The notes below the pieces were generated by a model. That model saw only the letters and a program-made list of their open reading frames with translations. It had not been told where the DNA came from and searched no databases. 64,000 bases of DNA from Polaribacter batillariae (GTDB taxonomy: Bacteria; Bacteroidota; Bacteroidia; Flavobacteriales; Flavobacteriaceae): positions 2,604,001 through 2,668,000 of the forward strand of contig NZ_CP071795.1 in assembly GCF_017498485.1 (NCBI RefSeq), in the 5' to 3' direction. The position numbers and the translations under genes were made by a program. This document shows positions 52,060-61,700 of the stretch, one piece after another (within the stretch, counting starts at the first letter, position 1; every line of letters starts with the position of its first letter).

Positions 52060-54837
52060 ACTAAAATTACCAGTTCTGGTTTTTACTTCATCATTTTGAT
52101 TTACCAAAACTACTCGAAACCAAAAATCACTAGATGCTAATATTTTTCCATTGTAAGTTCCATCCCAACCCATATCATTTATCGTAAAATCAGTTATTTT
52201 GTTTCCGTATCTATTGAAAATAGAGATAATTCCGCTTTTGTAGAAACTTTTATCGATTCCTTTTATTTGCCAGTAATCATTTTTATTATCGCCATTTGGT
52301 GTAAAGAATTCTGGAAAACTTATAAGCGCAATTTCAAAAGGGACTGAGCCACAACCATTTTTATCATTTAGTTCTAAAATGTACACACCACCTTCTAAAT
52401 TATCAAACAAGGTTTCGTTTTGATAGTTGAAAATAATGTTAGAATCTTTGTCTAAAAGGCGAAATTCGTAATCGCCCAAACCTAAATTAGCTGTATTTAT
52501 TTTGATAAAATTGTTATCTGAATCATCTTTAACTTCAATATCGTTTATAGTAATTGTAGAAGCTCCAGATTCTTTAATGAAAATACTTTTTTCGTCTGAA
52601 TTACACCCTTCTTGTGAAGTAGCAATCACTCTGTAAATTCCACCTTTAAAAATGTCGATAGTGGCAGTGTTTCCAATAATATTATCACTATTATCTCTCC
52701 AAGTATAGGAATAATTTCCTGTGGGGTTCTCTGCTTTTATTTCTAATTTTGGATTGTTATTCATACAGATAATATCATCAGAAATTAGTGTAAAATCTGG
52801 TTTTTGATGTACAATAAAATCGACAGTAGTTTCCTCAAAACATACATCATAAATAGGGTTTTCTAATCTAACTTTTATAGTTTGTGTACTTGTAACAAAA
52901 GGATTTGGAAGTGGACTTGGTAAAGCGTTATTATTCTCATCAAAATATTTAACAACCAAGCCAGTTTGACTTCCTATGATTGTGTTTTGTATTGTTGATG
53001 TATCAAAGCCAATAATGCCATCGAAATCATCATCACATTGTACTTGTGGAGCAATTGCGTTCGCAATAGGAACTGTATTTACAACAAAATCGATTATAGT
53101 TTCATCAGTACATTTTCCATCTTTATCTTTAGAATTAATATTGGTTATTTTTGCTGTAATTTTTTGAGATTTAGTTACAAATGGGTTTGGTAATGGACTC
53201 GAAAGTTGAATATTATTTTCATCGAAATAACTAACAGTAACATTGGTTTGTGTTCCAATAATTGTACTATTTATTGTTGAAGTATCGAAAGCATAAAATC
53301 CATCTCTATCATTATCACATTCAGGATTAATTGTAATAGGATTTGCAATTGGAACTCTTTCTACATTTAAAGAAATATGCGCACCCAAACCTAAACAAGA
53401 ATTGTCAATTTTGCTATCTACTCTTATATAAATATTTTGCTGATTTGGGGAACTTGTATTTTGATAATTAGAAATATCTGTAATTTTATTTAACTCAGCT
53501 AAAGCATCATCTTCATTTCTGTAATAAGTAATATCAAGCTTTTGGTTTGCTGGAAAAATATTGATAACATCATTAGTTACATCACTAAAATTAAAAGTCG
53601 ATATTCCATCAGTTGTATTTGTACCATTATCACATTCGTAATATGATTTTAATAAAGTAGCTGGTATTTGGGTTGTAGAAACAAATAAATTCACTTCGCT
53701 AACTTCAAAACAACCACTACTGTTTTCTACTCTTGCCCAAATTTTATCGATACTTACTTGTTCGTTTTTATAATTTGTAATGTTGGTAATTGCTGTTCCT
53801 TTATTTTCGGCATCAACTTTTTCTTCGTGAAAAGTAATCGTAAAATCTTCTGAATTTGATATAATTTTTTCTTTAACTTCGTTTAAATTAAAAAAACTAA
53901 AACCATCAATATCGCTATTGTCACATTGTTTTAAAGAGACTGAAGAATTGATGTTTGGCGATTCAAAAATTTCTATTTCCTTGGAAATTGTATAACTTGT
54001 ATTATCTGTATGAACAACTTCTGCTGTAACGTTATAAATGCCGGCATTTGTAAATTGATGATTTACATGTATAGAAGTTGAGGTGTTATTTGTTCCAGAA
54101 GTAGGGTCATCAAAATTCCAAACAACAGATTTTATTTCTGATTGATTTGTTAAACTAAAATTATTGATTTTGTTATCACAATTATTATCGTTTGTGATTT
54201 CAAATGGGAAAATTGTTTTTGTTTCTCCGTTAACTGTGATGTAGAACCGTGCATTTGGTCTTTTTAGAGCTTCGCTAAAATTTGTGGTGGCTTGGTATCC
54301 AGTGCCATTTCCAATATTTACGCACCCTTTATACCAAGAAAACCCCCTGTCTTTATCCGTGCCTGCAATTGTAGCTATTGCTATGGCTAGGTTTCCAGGG
54401 GTTACAGTTTTTTTTACTTCTACGAGAATTCTCTTTACTAGTTTAGAAACAACAATTGGTTTTTTAAAAGTTACATTAACAAACCTTGAAGTATGAGAGG
54501 CAGATGGAATACGGCCTATTTCACTGCTACCAATTAACTTGCTCTCATCAAATGAATTCGGAAAATTCTCATCAATTTCATAAATATTAAATTGATATGA
54601 CGCACCGCTGTAGGAGTAGTTTACACCAAAACTTCCTTTTTTTATTATAAACTCTTGATTTTCAGTAATTCCAAAATCACTTAATACAAATTCTCTTGCC
54701 CAAAATTCAGTTTCTGAACAAGAAAACATACCCTTGAATTTAATATCATCACCAACATTATTGGTTAAAGTTATTTGCGAGTTGATTTTAAAACAAAATA
54801 TGAAACAAAAAATAAGTAGGCTTAAATACTTTTTCAT
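52045..54837 (-). CDS. T9SS type B sorting-domain protein with PKD-like domain
   Basis: A 930-residue exported protein: signal peptide ([20 protein letters not shown]), an N-terminal region with [17 protein letters not shown], a PKD-like domain (~240-300, [28 protein letters not shown]), at least four repeats of ~90 residues with a C(D/N)ND.D...F.(L/T)...  pattern (for example [17 protein letters not shown]), and a gliding-motility-type C-terminal domain beginning [15 protein letters not shown]. The start at 54837 is chosen for the signal peptide. It should be secreted to the surface or medium. Its 3' end overlaps umuC tail to tail. Confidence 0.9.
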   Translation of the reverse strand: MKKYLSLLIFCFIFCFKINSQITLTNNVGDDIKFKGMFSCSETEFWAREFVLSDFGITENQEFIIKKGSFGVNYSYSGASYQFNIYEIDENFPNSFDESKLIGSSEIGRIPSASHTSRFVNVTFKKPIVVSKLVKRILVEVKKTVTPGNLAIAIATIAGTDKDRGFSWYKGCVNIGNGTGYQATTNFSEALKRPNARFYITVNGETKTIFPFEITNDNNCDNKINNFSLTNQSEIKSVVWNFDDPTSGTNNTSTSIHVNHQFTNAGIYNVTAEVVHTDNTSYTISKEIEIFESPNINSSVSLKQCDNSDIDGFSFFNLNEVKEKIISNSEDFTITFHEEKVDAENKGTAITNITNYKNEQVSIDKIWARVENSSGCFEVSEVNLFVSTTQIPATLLKSYYECDNGTNTTDGISTFNFSDVTNDVINIFPANQKLDITYYRNEDDALAELNKITDISNYQNTSSPNQQNIYIRVDSKIDNSCLGLGAHISLNVERVPIANPITINPECDNDRDGFYAFDTSTINSTIIGTQTNVTVSYFDENNIQLSSPLPNPFVTKSQKITAKITNINSKDKDGKCTDETIIDFVVNTVPIANAIAPQVQCDDDFDGIIGFDTSTIQNTIIGSQTGLVVKYFDENNNALPSPLPNPFVTSTQTIKVRLENPIYDVCFEETTVDFIVHQKPDFTLISDDIICMNNNPKLEIKAENPTGNYSYTWRDNSDNIIGNTATIDIFKGGIYRVIATSQEGCNSDEKSIFIKESGASTITINDIEVKDDSDNNFIKINTANLGLGDYEFRLLDKDSNIIFNYQNETLFDNLEGGVYILELNDKNGCGSVPFEIALISFPEFFTPNGDNKNDYWQIKGIDKSFYKSGIISIFNRYGNKITDFTINDMGWDGTYNGKILASSDFWFRVVLVNQNDEVKTRTGNFSLLRK

Positions 54838-54883
54838 AATTGGCAAAAGTATAATTTTTCTAGTGTTCTTTCGGGGTTTTCTA

Positions 54884-54915
54884 ACAAAAAAATCCACACA
54901 ATTTGCGTAGATTTT
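54884..54915 (-). terminator. Terminator downstream of the HMA-domain gene
   Basis: On the minus strand AAAATCTAC pairs with GTGGATTTT followed by a T run, about 20 nt after the stop codon. Confidence 0.6.
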
Positions 54916-54936
54916 ATCGTTTTATCTTTTAAAGAA

Positions 54937-55338
54937 CTACTGTTTTTTTAACTCTCCATTATGATCTTCTACAATCTTATGATCTCTGTATTTACAACAA
55001 GGATGTACAGAATTATAAGCTTCGTCTTTTGCAACTAATTTTTTGTCGTTGTCTAATAAAATATCATGGCCAACAGCCATAATGTTTTTTTGAACTGTGG
55101 TTACATCCGTTTTTCTTTCGTCCATAATTAGGTTCATTTGATGCGATTTTACATCCCAAATGGCAAATTTTACGCCTTTGGTTTTTAAAGCTGCAGTTTC
55201 AATTCGCTTTTTACACATACCACAAATGCCATCTACTTTAAAAGTTACTTTGGCGTTTCTTTTCTTTTTTACTTCTTTTTGTGCTTGTGCAGAAAACCCA
55301 AGTAAGAATAAACTGAATATGAATACTATTTTTTTCAT
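54937..55338 (-). CDS. Exported heavy-metal-associated (HMA) domain protein
   Basis: A 133-residue protein with a signal peptide (KKIVFIFSLFLLGFSAQAQ) and an HMA domain (residues ~28-95) whose metal site is GICGMCKKRIE (CxxC). The C-terminal part adds HPCCKYRDH, a possible second metal site. Being exported, it may carry or sense Cu or a similar ion in the periplasm. It ends the operon HYC_CC_PP protein, TonB-dependent receptor, HMA protein. Confidence 0.85.
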   Translation of the reverse strand: MKKIVFIFSLFLLGFSAQAQKEVKKKRNAKVTFKVDGICGMCKKRIETAALKTKGVKFAIWDVKSHQMNLIMDERKTDVTTVQKNIMAVGHDILLDNDKKLVAKDEAYNSVHPCCKYRDHKIVEDHNGELKKQ

Positions 55339-55362
55339 TTTTTATGATTGTTTTTAAATTAA

Positions 55363-55390
55363 GGTCTCGACTGCGCTCGACCAGACATAC
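55363..55390. repeat. REP-like palindromic repeat
   Basis: GGTCTCGACTGCGCTCGACC followed by AGACATA sits between the receptor and HMA genes; it is a copy of the dispersed TCGA-type palindrome. Confidence 0.6.
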
Positions 55391-57645
55391 TAATTAATTT
55401 TAAATCGTAAACCGGCATAAAATGCACGTCCAAAAATTGGCGAATACACAATTGTGGTATCAAAATTTACGCCAAAAGGATTGTCACTTGCTAAAATAGG
55501 GTTTTTTTGCTGAACATTTGTTAAATTTTCGGCACCTAAATACACTTCAAATTTATTTGAAAACACTCTTGTAACCTGACTATTTAGTAGTTGAAAAGGA
55601 TTAGAGAATGCTGCCAATTGATATTGACTTGGATTAGAACTTGTATTTGGCAAACGCTGTTTTCCAATACGATTAAAAGTCGCGTCGAACTTCCATTGAG
55701 CACCATTTTCTTTTGCTATTGTTTCATAAGAAAGATTCGCGAAAAACCTATTTTTAGGCTGAATGGGTTTCTGTAAATTTCCGCTATTATAATCTGTAGT
55801 TACATTAAAATACTTGTAAGCTGTTCTTAAATTAAATCCTTTACTTAATTGATAATACAATTCAACTTGAAAACTATTAGCAATACTTTTTCCGTCTAAA
55901 TCGTAAAATGAAATTTCTTGCGGATTTTCCCAATCTACCACAATTTGGTTGCTAAAATCGGTTCTATAAAAATCGAACGTAAGGTCTCCTTTTTTCTCAA
56001 ATAATTTAAACTTTTGCATGTAAGAAATTCCATAGTTCCAAGCAATTTCAGGGTTTATTCCGTAAATATTTCCACCCACATTATCTATATTAATTTGTCT
56101 GGAACTTGCAAAAAATTGCTGATTTTCAGCAAAAATATTCGCACTTCTTTTTCCTCTTCCTGCAGAAGCTCGAAAAACTCCATTTTTCCAAGGAACATAT
56201 CTCAAGTGCAATCTTGGAGTTATAAAATTGCCTAATAAATTATGTGAATCTACTCGCAATCCTGCAGTAAAACTAAAGTCGTCTAAATTATCGAATGCAT
56301 ATTCGAAAAATGCACCAAAAGATTGTTCTTTTCTTTTGAAGTTTTCATTAAAAGTACCTACTTCAACAAGTTCATCATACTTATCATACGTAAAGCTAAT
56401 GCCTGTTTTAAACTTGTTTCTAGTATCGCCAATTATCGAGTTGAAGAGTAAGTTAGAATATATGCTTTCATGCTGAATATCATACATGTTCAATCCAAAA
56501 TAAGAATCTTGTTGATGATTGCTATAAGCCAACTGAAAGCCAAAACTTTGAAAAGGAAGTTCAGGAAAAACATAGCCTAATTTTGCTGAAGTTTCAAAAC
56601 GTTTTGTGTCAATTTCACTTCCCCAAGCATTTGTTGTTCCTCTATCTGTTTCAGGATTAAAATTGAGTTCTCCTGTTTGTTTTTCGTCAGCTAAATAACG
56701 AAAATTAATAAAACTTACCCAACCATTTTGAGCATCTGTATATTGCCAACGGTTCATTACATTTATCTGTTTGGCTAAAGGTGCGTCTAAAAAATTATCG
56801 TTGTTATTGTCGAATTTTTCTCCTCTATAATTTCCATGAATGTATAAACCTGATTGCCATTTATTAGAAATTTTTTCGTTGAAATGCGTGTTCAATTCTA
56901 AGCGTCCGTTTAAAGAACTGTATGCATTTAAAAAGAATTTATTGTCGGAAAAAGGTTTTACCAATTCTGCATTTATTTGTCCAGAAATACTTTCAAAACC
57001 ATTTACAACACTTCCTGCGCCTTTTGTAATTTGAATACTTTCTACCCAAGTTCCTGGTGTAAAAGTTAAACCAAATGCTTGTGCAGCACCTCTAACTGAT
57101 GGCACGTTTTCTTGCGTGATTAATAAATACGGACTTTTTAAACCCAGCATTTGTATTTGTCTTGTACCTGTTAAAGCATCAGAAAAACTAACATCTATAC
57201 TAGGATTTGTTTCAAAACTTTCTGCCAAATTACAGCAGGCTGCTTTTAATAATTCGTCGTTATTTACGGTAAACATATTTGCAGTAGCAAATAATGATTT
57301 TTGAATTGCATCTCGTTTACTTTTTATGGTAATTTCTTCGAGTTCGCTTTCTGGAGTTATAAAATAACGAATCGTTTTTAAACTTCGAATGGTAATTGTA
57401 TCTGTTTTGTAACCAAGGTAACTTATAACTAGTTTTTTATATTCAGGTTTATAAGGAATTGTAAACCAACCTTTATCATCAGTTACAGCTCCAATTGTAG
57501 TGTTTAACCAATTGACAGTTGCGCCAGAAATTCCTAATTCTTTTTCAGGATTTTGTTTGTCCATAATTCTTCCTTTTAAATTGCTTTGCGCAAAAAAGAC
57601 GATAGGAAACAGCAGTAAAAAACTACTAAAAACATGTTTTTTCAT
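55390..57645 (-). CDS. TonB-dependent receptor
   Basis: A 751-residue outer-membrane receptor: signal peptide (1-19), a carboxypeptidase-like regulatory domain (~22-100, LKGRIMDKQNPEKELGISGA), a plug domain (~105-230, SFETNPSIDVSF, QIQMLGLKSPYLLI, GAGSVVNGFESISGQI) and a 22-strand-type barrel ending FYAGLRFKIN. Neighbours that bind metal through cysteine (HMA and HYC_CC_PP proteins) suggest copper or another metal as substrate; this is inference. Confidence 0.9.
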   Translation of the reverse strand: MKKHVFSSFLLLFPIVFFAQSNLKGRIMDKQNPEKELGISGATVNWLNTTIGAVTDDKGWFTIPYKPEYKKLVISYLGYKTDTITIRSLKTIRYFITPESELEEITIKSKRDAIQKSLFATANMFTVNNDELLKAACCNLAESFETNPSIDVSFSDALTGTRQIQMLGLKSPYLLITQENVPSVRGAAQAFGLTFTPGTWVESIQITKGAGSVVNGFESISGQINAELVKPFSDNKFFLNAYSSLNGRLELNTHFNEKISNKWQSGLYIHGNYRGEKFDNNNDNFLDAPLAKQINVMNRWQYTDAQNGWVSFINFRYLADEKQTGELNFNPETDRGTTNAWGSEIDTKRFETSAKLGYVFPELPFQSFGFQLAYSNHQQDSYFGLNMYDIQHESIYSNLLFNSIIGDTRNKFKTGISFTYDKYDELVEVGTFNENFKRKEQSFGAFFEYAFDNLDDFSFTAGLRVDSHNLLGNFITPRLHLRYVPWKNGVFRASAGRGKRSANIFAENQQFFASSRQINIDNVGGNIYGINPEIAWNYGISYMQKFKLFEKKGDLTFDFYRTDFSNQIVVDWENPQEISFYDLDGKSIANSFQVELYYQLSKGFNLRTAYKYFNVTTDYNSGNLQKPIQPKNRFFANLSYETIAKENGAQWKFDATFNRIGKQRLPNTSSNPSQYQLAAFSNPFQLLNSQVTRVFSNKFEVYLGAENLTNVQQKNPILASDNPFGVNFDTTIVYSPIFGRAFYAGLRFKIN

Positions 57646-57720
57646 AAGTGTTAATTGTATAATAAGTAACTATTTTTCTTTTGTATTGAAAGATTTTTTT
57701 TAGTTGAATTATTATAAAAA

Positions 57721-58125
57721 TCAAATTAAAAAAGATTGATGTAAAACCTGGTAATCGATAGGTATATCTGGTGGAGAAAAGTTTTTAGAAACTATTTTTT
57801 TTGAATTAATATCTACAAATAAACTCTTATAAGAAATTAAAAAAGTAGCGAATAATGGTTGTTTTTGAAAGTCGAATTTTAATTTTGAACTCGGTTGCAA
57901 TTCATCTTGACCTTTAATTTTATGAATTTCGCTTTTGCAGCAGTTTTTTATTTTAAAAACAGCGGTTTTAGTCATTTCCATGCGACAACCTCCTGCATTT
58001 CCTACAAAAGAAACATCCATTAAAAAGCCACCACAGTAATGTTTTTCTACGGTAAAAGAAAACGTAGAAAGCAACACTAAAAGTGCTAAAGTTGTAGATG
58101 TTATTTTAGAAAAAAACGGTTTCAT
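57721..58125 (-). CDS. HYC_CC_PP family protein
   Basis: A 134-residue exported protein with an N-terminal hydrophobic signal (ALLVLLSTFSFTV) and the three landmarks that name the family: HYCGG at ~29, NCC at ~62 and PP in SPPDIP at ~118. Its function is not known. Such genes are often found in front of TonB-dependent receptors and HMA-domain proteins in Bacteroidetes, as here, which hints at metal handling. Confidence 0.85.
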   Translation of the reverse strand: MKPFFSKITSTTLALLVLLSTFSFTVEKHYCGGFLMDVSFVGNAGGCRMEMTKTAVFKIKNCCKSEIHKIKGQDELQPSSKLKFDFQKQPLFATFLISYKSLFVDINSKKIVSKNFSPPDIPIDYQVLHQSFLI

Positions 58126-58158
58126 TTCTGCTACAAAGTTACAATAAAAACGCCTAAA

Positions 58159-58590
58159 TTATCGATTGCTTAATTTTTGAAAATAGAATGCTGGCAACAA
58201 TAATAACAAGAATAAAGGATGAATTATAAAGCGTCGAATATAAAAAGGAAGTAAATAACCATTTTCGAATTGGTCTCTTAATAAAAGTACAAAGGGAACA
58301 ATTAAAACGATAAAAGCTGTCATTAAGAAAAAACCTGTAAATTTTAAATAATCTTTTCTTTCAAATAAAACCCAAATAATTGCCAAGGTTACTAACGAAT
58401 TTAAAATATAACGAAACAACATATCTATCATTAAATGCCAAATATTTATTTGTGGCATTTTAATGTATAAATAATCGTTTTTAAAATATTCGATTAAAGG
58501 ATCGTAAAATAATTCCGCAGAAAAAGCGCGTATTACAAAAAGTAAAAACACCAATATTACTAGTAGAACTATTTTAATGTATTTGTTCAT
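58159..58590 (-). CDS. Exosortase F system-associated membrane protein
   Basis: A 143-residue protein with four hydrophobic segments (FIRAF..., YILNSLVTLAIIWVLF, FLMTAFIVLIVPFVLLL, FIIHPLFLLLLLPAFYF). It matches the XrtF-associated family in size, membrane pattern and place: its start overlaps the xrtF stop by 4 nt. Its role in exosortase action is unknown. Confidence 0.82.
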   Translation of the reverse strand: MNKYIKIVLLVILVFLLFVIRAFSAELFYDPLIEYFKNDYLYIKMPQINIWHLMIDMLFRYILNSLVTLAIIWVLFERKDYLKFTGFFLMTAFIVLIVPFVLLLRDQFENGYLLPFYIRRFIIHPLFLLLLLPAFYFQKLSNR

Positions 58591-59123
58591 TTTTTATAAT
58601 TTGAAAACTTATTTACCCAAAGAACCCACAATAAAAATACAGTTCCGTAAATAATTGCAGGAAACACTAAATTATGTAAAAATTCTTGTTGCTTTGGGTA
58701 TTTAAAAACCATAACTGTTAAAAATGCGATTCTAAAAATATTTATAATGTAAATAAAAAGACTTCCTAAAATAGAGAATATAATTGTTGCTTTAATAGAG
58801 CCTGCAAAAGCAACAATAAAAGCAATAAATAAAATAATAATACTTATCGAATTGCAACCTTCTATTACTCTGGCAGTATAAATATTATCTATTAATAATT
58901 TAACAGAAAGTTCTTCTTTGTGCTGCATATAATCTGCATGAAATCCAAAAAACTCTAAAACATACACCGTTTGTTCTGCTACTTTTGTAGTAATAGACGC
59001 CGTTTCAAAAGCACCTTCTTTTTGCTGAGATTTTTGTAAGTATGTTGCATAAATTGCGAACAACACAAAATACGTAGCAAAAAATTTAATTAAAAAAAGG
59101 ACAACATTTTTATGTTTTTTCAC
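58587..59123 (-). CDS. xrtF: Exosortase F (XrtF)
   Basis: A 178-residue integral membrane cysteine peptidase-like transpeptidase. The exosortase catalytic residues are visible: Cys in RVIEGCNSISIIILF (~100), Arg in NIFRIAFLTVMV (~138) and His in EFLHNLVFPAIIYG (~155). Exosortases cut and anchor proteins with PEP-CTERM-like signals; XrtF is the small form found in Flavobacteriia. No substrate gene is obvious in the window. Confidence 0.88.
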   Translation of the reverse strand: MKKHKNVVLFLIKFFATYFVLFAIYATYLQKSQQKEGAFETASITTKVAEQTVYVLEFFGFHADYMQHKEELSVKLLIDNIYTARVIEGCNSISIIILFIAFIVAFAGSIKATIIFSILGSLFIYIINIFRIAFLTVMVFKYPKQQEFLHNLVFPAIIYGTVFLLWVLWVNKFSNYKK

Positions 59124-59174
59124 AACGGATTTTAATTTAATTTAGCGAATATTATTTTAATACGAAGATACAAA

Positions 59175-59627
59175 ATGGATATTTATAAAATACAACAAGA
59201 AATAGATACAATTATTTCTTCAGAAAAATCATTAGAAAGTAAATTACAAGAAATTTGCGACACCTTAGAAAAGCAAATTTCGTATTACGATTGGGTAGGT
59301 TTTTACTTTAAAAATGGAAACAAAGAAGAACTAAAATTGGCACAATATACAGGAGAAGAAACAGAACACACCATTATTCCTTTCGGAAAAGGAATTTGTG
59401 GGCAAGTAGCAGTTAGCAATAAAAATTTTGTGGTACAAGATGTATCTGAACAAGACAATTACATTTCTTGTGGTTGGAAAGTAAAGTCGGAAATTGTAAT
59501 TCCTATTTTTGTTGAAGGAGAAAACGTTGGGCAAATAGATATCGATTCTCATACAGCAAATACGTTTACAGAAAAAGACGAAGAATTATTGGAGTATATC
59601 TGTAAAAAAGTGGCTACAATTTTATAA
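59175..59627 (+). CDS. GAF domain protein (fRMsr-like)
   Basis: A 150-residue protein that is a single GAF domain. Sequence around PFGKGICGQVAVSNKNFVVQ and NYISCGWKVKSEIVIPIF resembles free methionine-(R)-sulfoxide reductase, keeping the Cys equivalents of positions 94 and 118 of that enzyme but not an obvious first Cys (84). It may reduce free Met-R-sulfoxide, with altered cysteine use, or only bind a ligand. It is divergent from xrtF with ~50 nt between. Confidence 0.8.
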   Translation: MDIYKIQQEIDTIISSEKSLESKLQEICDTLEKQISYYDWVGFYFKNGNKEELKLAQYTGEETEHTIIPFGKGICGQVAVSNKNFVVQDVSEQDNYISCGWKVKSEIVIPIFVEGENVGQIDIDSHTANTFTEKDEELLEYICKKVATIL

Positions 59628-59632
59628 AAAGT

Positions 59633-59663
59633 TGACTTTCAACATTTTTTTGCTTATGTTTGT
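59633..59663 (+). promoter_or_regulatory. Promoter of the small-ORF pair
   Basis: TTG (59633-59635) and TATGTTTG (59656-59663), 20 nt apart, fit the Bacteroidetes consensus fully. The first small ORF starts 53 nt after the -7 element. Confidence 0.65.
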
Positions 59664-59715
59664 TGCACACAATATTTAATTTTTAATATTCTAACATCAT
59701 TAAATCCCTAAAATA

Positions 59716-59847
59716 ATGAGAAAAGAACAATTTACTGCATCTGTTGCAGGTCGTTACGACAATCAGCCAAATTTTGTTGAAAAAAAACAGTCATGGATGG
59801 ATAGTCTTGTCCAATGGTTTCATGATTTTTTAGAAAAAGCAGAATAA
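59716..59847 (+). CDS. Small protein (43 residues)
   Basis: The frame reads MRKEQFTASVAGRYDNQPNF, then VEKKQSWMDSLVQWFHDFLE and a short end. The second half is a clear amphipathic helix with three Trp/Phe-rich turns. It has a good promoter upstream and a second small ORF behind it. I do not recognise it. Both the promoter and the sensible composition argue for a real gene. Confidence 0.5.
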   Translation: MRKEQFTASVAGRYDNQPNFVEKKQSWMDSLVQWFHDFLEKAE

Positions 59848-59873
59848 CTTTTACCCCTAACAATGCCCCTAAG

Positions 59874-60002
59874 ATGAAAAAAAACCAACAAAGTTTTCTT
59901 AGCAAGATATTTCTTTTTTCTAAGAGAAACCAAGCCAAAAAAGCGCCAAGAAATTACACAACCTTAGTAGAAAATTTTAAAACAAAAGTTCAGGTAAACT
60001 AG
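59874..60002 (+). CDS. Small basic protein (42 residues)
   Basis: The frame reads MKKNQQSFLSKIFLFSKRNQ and goes on with AKKAPRNYTTLVENFKTKVQ. It is strongly basic with no acidic cluster and no membrane segment. It starts 26 nt after the stop of the preceding small ORF, so both may share one transcript. Not recognised. Confidence 0.4.
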   Translation: MKKNQQSFLSKIFLFSKRNQAKKAPRNYTTLVENFKTKVQVN

Positions 60003-60038
60003 TTGTTAATTACTTCTGGTTTTTGTTATTATTTTTTA

Positions 60039-60069
60039 TTGTCTTACGAGGTTGCTTTTCCTACATTTG
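60039..60069 (+). promoter_or_regulatory. Promoter of purH
   Basis: TTG (60039-60041) and TACATTTG (60062-60069), 20 nt apart, match the Bacteroidetes consensus. The purH start codon follows 23 nt after the -7 element, leaving a very short leader. Confidence 0.65.
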
Positions 60070-60092
60070 TGTGCTTAACAATACAACACTAA

Positions 60093-61622
60093 ATGAGCAC
60101 TTTAAAAACAATTAAATCCGCATTAATTTCGGTATTTCACAAAGATGGTTTAGAGCCAATTGTAAGAAAATTAGATGAATTAAATGTAACTATTTATTCA
60201 ACCGGAGGAACAGAAAAATTTATCAAAGAACTGGGTATAAACGTAATTCCTGTAGAAGATGTTACTTCTTATCCTTCTATTTTAGGCGGACGAGTTAAAA
60301 CGTTGCATCCAAAAGTTTTTGGAGGAATTTTAAACAGGCAAGATCACGAAGGTGATATTGCAGAATTAAAAGAGTACAACATTCCACAAATAGATTTGGT
60401 AATTGTAGATTTATATCCGTTCGAAAAAACGGTTGCTTCAGGCGCTTCTGAACAAGATATTGTAGAGAAAATAGATATTGGTGGTATTTCATTAATTAGA
60501 GCTGCAGCGAAAAATTGTAAAGATACTTTTATTGTTTCTTCTATGGATCAATATGAAGATTTCTTGTCTATTTTATCAGAAAATAAAGGAGAGACTTCTA
60601 TAGAACAAAGAAAAAAATATGCCGCAAAATCTTTTAATGTGTCTTCGCATTACGATACTGCAATTTTTAATTATTTTAATAATAACGAAGAACCTGCATT
60701 AAAAATAAGCGAAACAAATGCACAAGTTTTACGTTATGGAGAAAACCCGCACCAAAAAGGATATTTCTTTGGCGATTTAGAAGAAATGTTCGACAAATTA
60801 CATGGCAAAGAATTAAGTTACAATAACTTATTAGATGTAGATGCTGCCGTAAATTTAATGGAAGAATTTAAAGGAGAAGCACCCACTTTTGCCATTTTAA
60901 AGCATAACAATGCGTGTGGTTTTGCACAAAGAGAAACCATTAGCGAGGCATATTCAGATGCTTTGGCTGGAGATCCAGTTTCTGCTTTCGGCGGAATTTT
61001 AATTGCAAATACACAAATAGATGCAGCAACTGCAGAGAAAATTCACACACTTTTTTGTGAAGTGGTTATTGCTCCAAGTTATTCAGATGAAGCTTTAAAA
61101 ATTCTAAAAGGAAAAAAGAACAGAATTATTTTAGTACAAAAAGAAATTGAATTGCCAAAAACAACAATTAGAACTTGTTTAAATGGCAATTTAGTGCAAG
61201 ATAAAGACCATGTTACAGATAAATTAGAAGATTTAAAATACGTTACCAACAATAAACCAACAGAAAGCGAGTTAGAAGATTTATTGTTTGCATCTAAATT
61301 GTGTAAGAATACAAAATCGAACACCATTATTTTAGTAAAAAACAAGCAATTATTGGCTGGAGGAACAGGGCAAACAAGTAGGGTAGATGCTTTAAACCAA
61401 GCTATAGAAAAAGCCACTTCTTTTAATTTCGATTTAAAAGGTTGTGTAATGGCAAGTGATGCATTTTTTCCATTTCCAGATTGTGTAGAAATTGCACACA
61501 AAGCTGGCGTAAAAAGTGTAATTCAGCCAGGAGGATCTATAAAAGATCAATTAAGTATAGATTACTGTAATAACAACGGTTTATCTATGGTAATGACAGG
61601 AACAAGACATTTTAAACATTAA
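60093..61622 (+). CDS. purH: Bifunctional AICAR formyltransferase / IMP cyclohydrolase
   Basis: A 509-residue enzyme for the last two steps of IMP synthesis. The N-terminal IMP cyclohydrolase part has YSTGGTEKFIKELG and PSILGGRVKTLHPKVFGG. The C-terminal formyltransferase part has LRYGENPHQKGYF, ILKHNNACGFAQ (Lys-His catalytic region) and the ending SMVMTGTRHFKH. The length is typical. The purE-purK pair lies elsewhere in the window. Confidence 0.96.
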   Translation: MSTLKTIKSALISVFHKDGLEPIVRKLDELNVTIYSTGGTEKFIKELGINVIPVEDVTSYPSILGGRVKTLHPKVFGGILNRQDHEGDIAELKEYNIPQIDLVIVDLYPFEKTVASGASEQDIVEKIDIGGISLIRAAAKNCKDTFIVSSMDQYEDFLSILSENKGETSIEQRKKYAAKSFNVSSHYDTAIFNYFNNNEEPALKISETNAQVLRYGENPHQKGYFFGDLEEMFDKLHGKELSYNNLLDVDAAVNLMEEFKGEAPTFAILKHNNACGFAQRETISEAYSDALAGDPVSAFGGILIANTQIDAATAEKIHTLFCEVVIAPSYSDEALKILKGKKNRIILVQKEIELPKTTIRTCLNGNLVQDKDHVTDKLEDLKYVTNNKPTESELEDLLFASKLCKNTKSNTIILVKNKQLLAGGTGQTSRVDALNQAIEKATSFNFDLKGCVMASDAFFPFPDCVEIAHKAGVKSVIQPGGSIKDQLSIDYCNNNGLSMVMTGTRHFKH

Positions 61623-61655
61623 GATTTTATAGGTTATTTACAATCAGAATTTTAG

Positions 61656-61663
61656 TAGATTTG
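61656..61663 (+). promoter_or_regulatory. Candidate -7 element for mreBCD
   Basis: TAGATTTG fits TAnnTTTG exactly, 38 nt before mreB. No strong -33 TTG is seen upstream. Confidence 0.45.
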
Positions 61664-61700
61664 TAACCATACAATAAAAATAATACAACAAAGATATTTT

